DNA of 64,000 nucleotides from Phytophthora sp. 'mugwort' (lineage: Eukaryota; Oomycota; Peronosporomycetes; Peronosporales; Peronosporaceae), in contig JAUCEF010000016.1 of NCBI GenBank assembly GCA_033558025.1, forward strand, positions 434,001-498,000, in the 5' to 3' direction. The translations under genes were made by a program, and so were the position numbers. The first letter of the stretch is position 1. Each line of letters begins with the position of its first letter. Below the pieces are notes generated by a model that was given only the letters and a program-made list of their open reading frames with translations, was not told the origin of the DNA and did no database searches. This document shows, in pieces, positions 58,188 to 64,000 of this stretch.

Positions 58188-58650
58188 TATTACGGAGCTC
58201 ACTGAAAATGTCCATCCTGTTTTTTCCAGAATATATACCGTTTCCGTATGCATACGTCTCCGAGCAATGGGCCTATTCCTTACCCCATATAGCTCAAACG
58301 TGGCCGTTTTGTATCTCATGTCAGCAGTCTGAAGACGGAAAGCGTGCGCTCATTGGGTGACCATTTGCTGCACCTGGCCATACAAGCACTGGGAGGGCTT
58401 TCTACGGCCGGTTGCTCACAAGACGTGCTACGGACTGCTACGCTGCGGCCGCGATGATTGCAATGCCAGCTACTGGGACCGCGACGGGAATGCATCGAGT
58501 AACATACTGCTCAAGAGCGAGGTGCTGGGGCGCGGATGCATGGAAGAATTCAGAAGGTCGTAGATTAAAAAAACGTGGAGATGAGAAAGTCTCCACCCAG
58601 GTTAGACCTGGATATTACAGGAGAGGACATTCTCAGTGACCCCAATAATA
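58188..58650 (+). mobile_element. Fanzor-derived element, copy C, complete with both terminal repeats
   Basis: It is 463 bp long. The left terminal repeat (tattacggagctcactga) and the right one, read on the minus strand (tattattggggtcactga), are inverted copies. Inside, plus strand about 58408-58563 encodes CYGLLRCGRDDCNASYWDRD and a degenerate NASSNILLKSEVLG, the zinc-ribbon/RuvC-III end of a Fanzor/TnpB-like nuclease. Two conserved hairpins follow (gtggaga-tctccac, ccaggt-acctgg) just inside the right end. This is an internally deleted, non-autonomous element and the reference copy for its boundaries. Confidence 0.85.
58590..58615 (+). ncRNA. Candidate structured guide-RNA end (two hairpins)
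   Basis: The stems gtggaga/tctccac and ccaggt/acctgg lie near 58575-58611, just inside the right end, in the same place in copies A, C and D and partly in B. TnpB and Fanzor systems make a structured RNA from this end, with the guide just outside. Function is inferred from position and conservation only. Confidence 0.35.
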
Positions 58651-59880
58651 CGAGTGTTTTTTTCTGCCTCGGACATCATAAGTTGGTAAACCAGAGATCG
58701 GTGTGGACGTATCCGTCCATGACGGACACAACTTTGGCCTCGTGGGTGAGCTTCCTGTACGCAGATCCATTTGCGATATAATCTCCTTGCAGACCAGCAC
58801 GCGCGGGTGCGGTTGCGTGAAGGACTCCCCCTGCGACTGGAAGCGCAGCCGGCTGGCGACGCTGCTGTTCACGGCGACGGACACTCCGTCCAGCGTGCGA
58901 ATCGAGTTGAGTGCTTCGTGCCAGACCAGCGTGTTGCACTTGTATCCTTCGTAAATGCAGCGCTTTATCCGGATGACGGCTTCGACGAGCTCAATTCGAC
59001 TAGTGTCGGACACGCTGCGTTTCATCGTCTGGTACAAGTCATCGCGCTCGGAGGTAATGCGGACAGGATTGATCTTCAGCTGTTCAGCATTTGCCAGTAT
59101 ACTTCGTCGACGAACTCGGTGGCTCTGCAGAGGCCGTGGTAGCCCAGCCCCTTGGTGTCGCACCAATCTGCGAGCGCGCGTGTGCCGAGCTGAGTGGCCT
59201 TCTCACTGAAGTACTCGTAGACCAGCAGCAGCTCTAGCATCTCGCAGCCCAGCAGCAGCTGCGCCTTGAGGTGGTTGAAGGCGCCCATGTCGCATTTGCC
59301 GCGCTGCTGCCGCTTATCGCTTCGGTCGAGCTCGTGCATCAGCCGCCCGGTGTTGAACGGGGCAAAGCCCGTTACTCTGTACGACTGAATGATGTCGGTG
59401 CGGCCTACGCTCAGCAGACACGCAAGCGCAACGAGTTCTTTCAGTGGGGTCCCGAAGTCCAGCCCGCCGAGGATCATCTTCACGGACTCGATGCCGTGCT
59501 TGTGGAACTTGTTCATCATGCGCCCCAGCTACGTCGCCCGCCCCATGTCGTCGATCGCCTAGCACACGAACAGCCTCTCTAGCGAGTAGCGTACGCTGTC
59601 GTCTGGCGGGGGCGTGGGCATCTCCCAGATGGGCAGTTGGTCCAGCAAGGATTCGTTCGTGCTGACGATGATCGCGAGAAGGTGGGTGATGAACTGCCTC
59701 GGTCTCGATCTTGGCCGCGTCGTCGGCGAGCAGTCTCTTCTCGATCGCCTCTGTGTAGAGCGGGAAGAACACGCCCGGATGTTTTCGCCCCACTCGCCCC
59801 TTGCGCTGCGTGGACATGCCTCGCGTAGTCGGCTTCGTGACCATGAGATCAGCGGACATTCCGGTCGTCTGGTTTCAAAG
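58633..59880 (-). pseudogene. NCLDV D6/D11-type (DEAH) helicase, C-terminal part
   Basis: The minus strand gives MSTQRKGRVGRKHPGVFF then PLYTEAIEKRL (59740-59850). This is the Gln-Arg-x-GlyArg-x-GlyArg box (motif VI) of superfamily-2 helicases used for transcription in poxviruses and asfarviruses. After a shift come DQLPIWEMPTPPPDD, then LGRMMNKFHKHGIESVKMIL and LACLLSVGRTDI (59076-59519), and a C-terminal frame ending YYWGH and stop, which again is the Fanzor terminal repeat of copy C. Motifs I-V of the ATPase core are absent. At least three frameshifts and two stops are present. Confidence 0.75.
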
Positions 59881-60490
59881 CGACCAATGTCGAATGCTCG
59901 ACGCATGACAGCCCACCGGTTGCGCTGGAAAGAGGTGGTGGAAAGACTTACTCCCGGCATATTCCACTGGTAGCCTGGGATGCGTGAATAGAACCCCGCA
60001 ATCGTGGTTCCGTTGATCGTAATATGGGCTCTGGCAAACGTCGTAGATACCGGAAAGTGAGCGAACGCGCGAACTCCCTTCTCATTGGGGACCTTCTCCA
60101 TGCGCGCTTCCGCCACATGCTGGAACTCCCAGATCCGTCGAACGTAGAACTGCATGCCGTTCTCTTTGATGTGGTTCGGCCACGGGATCCACCGCTCGCT
60201 CCACTCAACACCGTCCGGCATGAGCACGTCTCGCATCTGCAGCTTCCGGCAATTCTGTATCTTCGGTGTTGTAACAAGCGTTCACAATGTTTCGCAGTCG
60301 ACCCTGCCTCGCCTTCTTTTCCCTCGTCGACAGTTTGCCCGTGTCACTTCCACCAAACGCGATCTCTACGTACGCCCGCAACCGCTTGCGAAAATGTTCT
60401 CGAGTCATGACGCCCGCATTGGTCACCATCGTCTGCCTCATATCTTTCTTCAGCTCCGAGTATCCGGTCATGCTTGGAATTTCTTCCAAC
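59881..60490 (-). pseudogene. Viral orphan fused to the helicase remnant
   Basis: Two frames in order, MTGYSELKKDMRQTMVTNAG (60475-60240) and MRDVLMPDGVEWSERWIPWP (60236-59890), look like one protein with a single frameshift near 60240. They contain REHFRKRLRAYVEIAFGG, NACYNTEDTE and HFPVSTTFARAHITINGT. They match no helicase motif I know, so this could be a separate gene whose end ran into the helicase by deletion, or the divergent N-terminal part of it. Family unknown. Confidence 0.4.
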
Positions 60491-60889
60491 CCAGCGTGCT
60501 CTATGGACGAGTTCAGGACGAGCAAGCTCTGCTCGCAGTGCCACCAGACGCTTTCGCCGGTTGAGTTCCTCGTGGACACCAAGCTCACGAAGAGGAGAAA
60601 GCGCAAGGGCGTGGTGCTCCTGCGGAACCGAGCCGAGGTGCAGTTTGAGAACAAGAGGTGCTATGGAGTGCTACGCTACGGCCACGATGATTGCAATGCC
60701 AGCTACTGGGACCGCGACGTGAACGCGGCGATCAACATGCTGGAACTGCTCAAGGGTGAGGTGTTGGGGCGCGGATGCATGAAAGAATTCAGAAGATTGT
60801 AGATTATAAAAACGTGGAGATGAGAAAGTCTCCACCCAGCTTAGACCTGGATATAGTAGGAGAGGGCATTCTCAGTGACCCCTGTAATA
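60490..60889 (+). mobile_element. Fanzor-derived element, copy D, longest coding part
   Basis: The plus frame to 60802 encodes MDEFRTSKLCSQCH (the usual TnpB/Fanzor D-E-x-x-T-S followed by the first Cys-x-x-Cys), a Lys/Arg-rich spacer, CYGVLRYGHDDCNASYWDRD and VNAAINMLELLKGEVLG. One zinc-ribbon Cys is replaced by Tyr (LRYGH, against LRCGH in copy A). The two hairpins (gtggaga/tctccac; ccagct-tag-acctgg with one mismatch) and the right terminal repeat ending tgtaata at 60889 follow. The left end was not found; viral sequence begins near 60490, so the element is truncated there. Confidence 0.75.
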
Positions 60890-61084
60890 TTCATCCAGAT
60901 CCAGAACATTCAGCAGATACTCGTACCCCGGTTGTGTAGAGACTTTGCGGATGCCCCCCCGCACCTTGCCCCCAAACTTATTGAGCAACCAAGCCAGCAG
61001 CGCAGTGTCGTGCGAGACCGCTACGCGCCGCGCGATCCTCGTTTCTACCATTTGACAAAGATACAACAAAACATCCTGCGACAT
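60872..61084 (-). CDS. Small viral orphan, 70 aa, ends in a Fanzor terminal repeat
   Basis: The frame MSQDVLLYLCQMVETRIARR is followed by DTALLAWLLNKFGGKVRGGI and a C-terminus LDEYYRGH and stop, where the last codons are the right terminal repeat of Fanzor copy D. The upstream part may be cut off. No family recognised. Confidence 0.4.
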   Translation of the reverse strand: MSQDVLLYLCQMVETRIARRVAVSHDTALLAWLLNKFGGKVRGGIRKVSTQPGYEYLLNVLDLDEYYRGH

Positions 61085-61089
61085 TAAGA

Positions 61090-61725
61090 AGCACTAGACT
61101 GATTATCTCGCCGATGGTAGTGTAGCGCGCGTTGTGCAGTCGTCCGTCTGTTCAAGCAGCGACGCCTTCTTGTTCGAGGGCCAATGAAGGAAAAATTGAT
61201 GGTCTTAACGAGGAACCGGCTCTTCAGTCACCGTGAAGTCGTTGCTGTTTCCACTGCCTAACTAGCCTACCTACTGGTGATGCTAGTTGAACTAGATCAT
61301 CAACCGGATGAGGAACCAAGTTCGACGGTGAAACACTAGTCTGGAACGGATCCTTGGGGCAGCGGTCATCCTCCTCGAACAGGTCGTCCCGGTCGCAAAC
61401 TGTCATCGCTATCCGCACCTCGATCTTGTGGTCCCCCCCTGAGCGTGCATTCCGGATCACCGACTGTTTCATCACGGAAACACAGGACCTGACAGTGCCG
61501 CGCTGACAAAGCTGTCACCAATGGCATATAACACCAGCTGACGTCCACCTCCAAATGTTCTAGCTGGTCTGACACTCGGCGTCCGAGCCCGTACAACTTT
61601 TACTACAAGGTCGAGGAGACAGGGTCCCCCAATAAGAGAATAATGATAGCATAACATCTGAAGAAACCTTAACACGGGGGCTTCAACAGCAGTAGCAGTA
61701 AACTTCCTTAACCTCTCTGTTCCCG
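61090..61725. other. Intergenic sequence at the right edge of the viral island
   Basis: No convincing gene. Minus frames at 61224-61744 overlap each other and lack motifs. Base composition is lower in GC than the island. Confidence 0.4.
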
Positions 61726-61772
61726 ATGTCGTATAATATGACATAAAGAAATTTTAATGTCGTATAATATGA
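61726..61772. repeat. atgtcgtataatatga repeats
   Basis: Copies at 61726-61742 and 61757-61772, the second directly after a TTAA at 61754-61757. Further copies occur at 63642-63658 and, degenerate, at 63681-63697 inside an intron of the transposase gene. TTAA is the target of piggyBac elements, so the second copy may be the element's left end. Confidence 0.6.
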
Positions 61773-61880
61773 TATAACTTGAATAACAATAGAAAATGGC
61801 TCGGAACATTTTTTCTATACTTTAATCAAATTAAAAAGGAAAAATTAGGTGCGACAGGTAAACGAAGAAAATAATTAAAA

Positions 61881-64000
61881 ATGGGACAAGAATGGGTCGC
61901 GCAAGTAATGAGAGCGGGTAGAGCATGGGAAAGGTGCACGAGAAAGGCATCAGCCACTGCTCCACCGCGACACCATCCATTTGAGTATTTGCCGAATGCG
62001 CACATTCGGTCGGAACAGCGTACAAAATCCGCTGCTGTTGCGTCGCTCGCCCGCGACATTGACTTCGGGTACTTCTGGAGACAATTGACGGCGACTGGAT
62101 GGAAATCAAAGCGTCCCACTAGATTGCAAAACAAGTGGAGATACGTCAGCCCTGATGGATCTACCGTGCTTGAAGGTGAGGCGGCTGTGGTGCAGTACGC
62201 GTTCGAGTCGGGGTTGCTGAACGGGAAAACGAGCATGGGAGGGACGGCGTGCATGTGGCTGTGGACGAGGTCAACGGGCAAGCGTGCACGGAGGAGGACG
62301 ACGTGCATGTGGGTGCAGGCGAGGACAACGAGCAAGCGTGCGCAGAAGAGGTCGACGCGCAAGCGCCTTTGGACGAGGAGAGCAAGACCGAGAGTACAGA
62401 GTAGATGGATGTTACCGCGTCGCAGATCGACACTAACGTGGTCATATCGCAGAACACTATACGAGAGTTGTTTGTTGCATCTTCGAGCGACAACTCGGAC
62501 GTCGATCTGTCACAGACAGAGGCTACCCTGTTGCGTCTAACCGAAGACGCAACAGCCGGTATGGAATTGCTTTCGGAGGTGCCTGGTGGCGAGAGCGTGG
62601 TGCCAGCACTAGACACGGTAAATCGAGCTCGGAGGCCCAGCATAAAATCAAGAAGGACATAAACTTCATACCGGAGGACGAGAACCTGAGCGCATACGAG
62701 AGTTTCAGCTCGAGCGAGAGCGACGAGAATGTAGATGAAGAGAACAAAGATGGTGGTTGTTCGAATCGTGCTGAGAGTGATAAAAAGGGCGGTGTAATCT
62801 CTGAGGAGGATACTAGTGAAATGGACGAAGAATTTGTGCGGTCGATTCAAGTGGGGAGCGGACCGCTTGATAGGCGTGCCGAACAGCAGCGTGCAGAGGT
62901 ACTAAGAGGCATGCAATGGACTACAGCGTCGTCGGAGTTTGAAGAAGAAGTATCTGCGTACCCTGGTCTTGACATGGAGGAGGCGCAGCCTGTGACTGAG
63001 TTGGGCAACGTGTGTCACTCACCGCTACTGACACATTTTTATTTTATGCTTAAATCTTTGTGGTCAACATCAACGAGGTGACGAACCGGTACGCGTTACA
63101 GCAGATTACGCGACGTGCAGAATGTATTCGTGGACGCCAAGTGGAACATCGAGAGTCTCTAAAGAAGATATATCGACGATTGAAGTCAATTCCGACTTAC
63201 GAGACGCACGAGATCCTGCACGTCATAGGATTACTAGTAACGTGTATGCTGTGCCCGCAGAAATGGCGAATTGCAGCTCAGTGGGTGATGTCGGAGTACG
63301 GCGCTGTGCCTGCGGGCAACTTTGAGCGGTTCATGGCAAGGAACTGGTTCCAGGACGTTTCGCGTAATCTGCACTTTGTTGACAATGAGTCAGATCGAAC
63401 ACGCGGCAAGTGGAAGCTAAGGCCGGTCACCGACAAGATTTAGCAGCGCTTTTTAGTAAGTTGGACGCTCCCCGCCGTGTTTTCATTCGACGAAGGCGTG
63501 CTTCCATCGACGTCGAAGCGCAACACAACCAGGATGTTCATGCCCGATAAACCGCATCGGTACGGATCGAATATGATCATGACGTGTGACTCCAGAACCG
63601 CATACTGACACAGGTGCGTTTTTTTCCCTCTCTATTTCGCAATGTCGTATAATATGACGGTTCATAAGAATCGGACACAGTATGTCGTATTATACTAGAT
63701 TTGAAATGTATGCTGGGAAACGAAGATCAAGTGACGGTGAACCAATGCATTTGATCACAACACGGTTGCCGCAGCAGTCATCCGAAACCTGAAGATCGTG
63801 CTTGGTCCTAGCACGAGACACCTGTGGCATGCAGTCGTAATCGACAAATTATACTCTTCTATTTTGCTGGCTATTGAGCTACTTCGCATGAACGTCTATA
63901 CAATTGGGACGATTCTGACCAACCGGCTCGGGTATGACGCGAATATCAAGGAGAAGCGCCAGTCACGTTCCGCTGGCATTCCCCGCGGGACTTTCACGTT
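61881..64000 (+). pseudogene. piggyBac-type transposase, frameshifted, runs off the window
   Basis: Ordered plus-strand parts: DIDFGYFWRQLTATGW (61.88-62.2 kb), an acidic linker with several shifts, DEEFVRSIQVGSGPLDRRAE and GMQWTTASSEFEEEV (62.82-63.0 kb), then ETHEILHVIGLL and GAVPAGNFERFMAR with LHFVDN (63.2-63.4 kb), SFDEGVLPSTSKRNTTR and PDKPHRYGSNMI (63.48-63.58 kb). An 85-bp GT-AG intron (63614-63698) then joins to FEMYAGKR and, up to the window end, RNLKIVLG and MNVYTIGTILTNRLG. This is the DDE_Tnp_1_7 (piggyBac) fold. Stops at 63441-63443 and 63606-63608 and frameshifts make it inactive. The 3' half lies beyond the window. Confidence 0.75.

Overview
The window looks like nuclear DNA of an oomycete, most likely Phytophthora or a close relative. 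The pointers are an elicitin-like secreted protein, short GT-AG introns of about 55-95 bp, and decayed Ngaro, Gypsy, Copia, hAT, pogo-type and piggyBac-type elements of kinds common in these genomes. No CRISPR array, tRNA or rRNA was found by eye.

Layout. (1) 1-29 kb is a graveyard of transposons: a C48/Ulp1-like protease remnant, a decayed transposase with a nuclease-like tail, a pogo-type fragment, a Ngaro-type tyrosine-recombinase retrotransposon (10.9-16.9 kb), a Gypsy gag, an LTR, hAT copies and a Copia polyprotein. One intact 362-codon gene at 17.4 kb, probably from a giant virus, lies between the Ngaro and the Gypsy element. (2) 30.1-40.2 kb is an ordinary host block, all on the minus strand: the nuclear cap-binding subunit CBP20, an elicitin-like protein, a Cys-rich secreted protein and three tandem spliced genes for membrane-anchored metallophosphatases. 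(3) 40.3-46.8 kb is low-information sequence with hAT and pogo-type remnants. (4) 46.8-61.1 kb is a decaying nucleocytoplasmic large DNA virus (NCLDV) insertion: mRNA capping enzyme, a D6/D11-type helicase C-terminus, a SET-domain protein, coiled-coil proteins and several orphans. It holds a ~1.5 kb inverted duplication, a 35-bp perfect hairpin and a mitochondrial cox1 fragment. (5) 61.7 kb to the end is a piggyBac-type transposase that runs off the window.

The most interesting signal is a short repeat with terminal inverted repeats that carries the C-terminal zinc-ribbon/RuvC end of a Fanzor/TnpB-like nuclease. Copies lie at 17.2-17.4, 48.35-48.84, 56.24-56.58, 58.19-58.65 and about 60.5-60.9 kb. 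Each one sits between viral genes in the same orientation: the right end, with two small hairpins, faces the 3' end of the gene before it, and the left end, with a TATA-like motif, faces the start of the gene after it. In three cases the right-end terminal repeat supplies the stop codon of the viral reading frame. I propose that these Fanzor-derived elements act, or acted, as terminator-promoter spacers between viral genes and may also encode a guide-RNA-like transcript.
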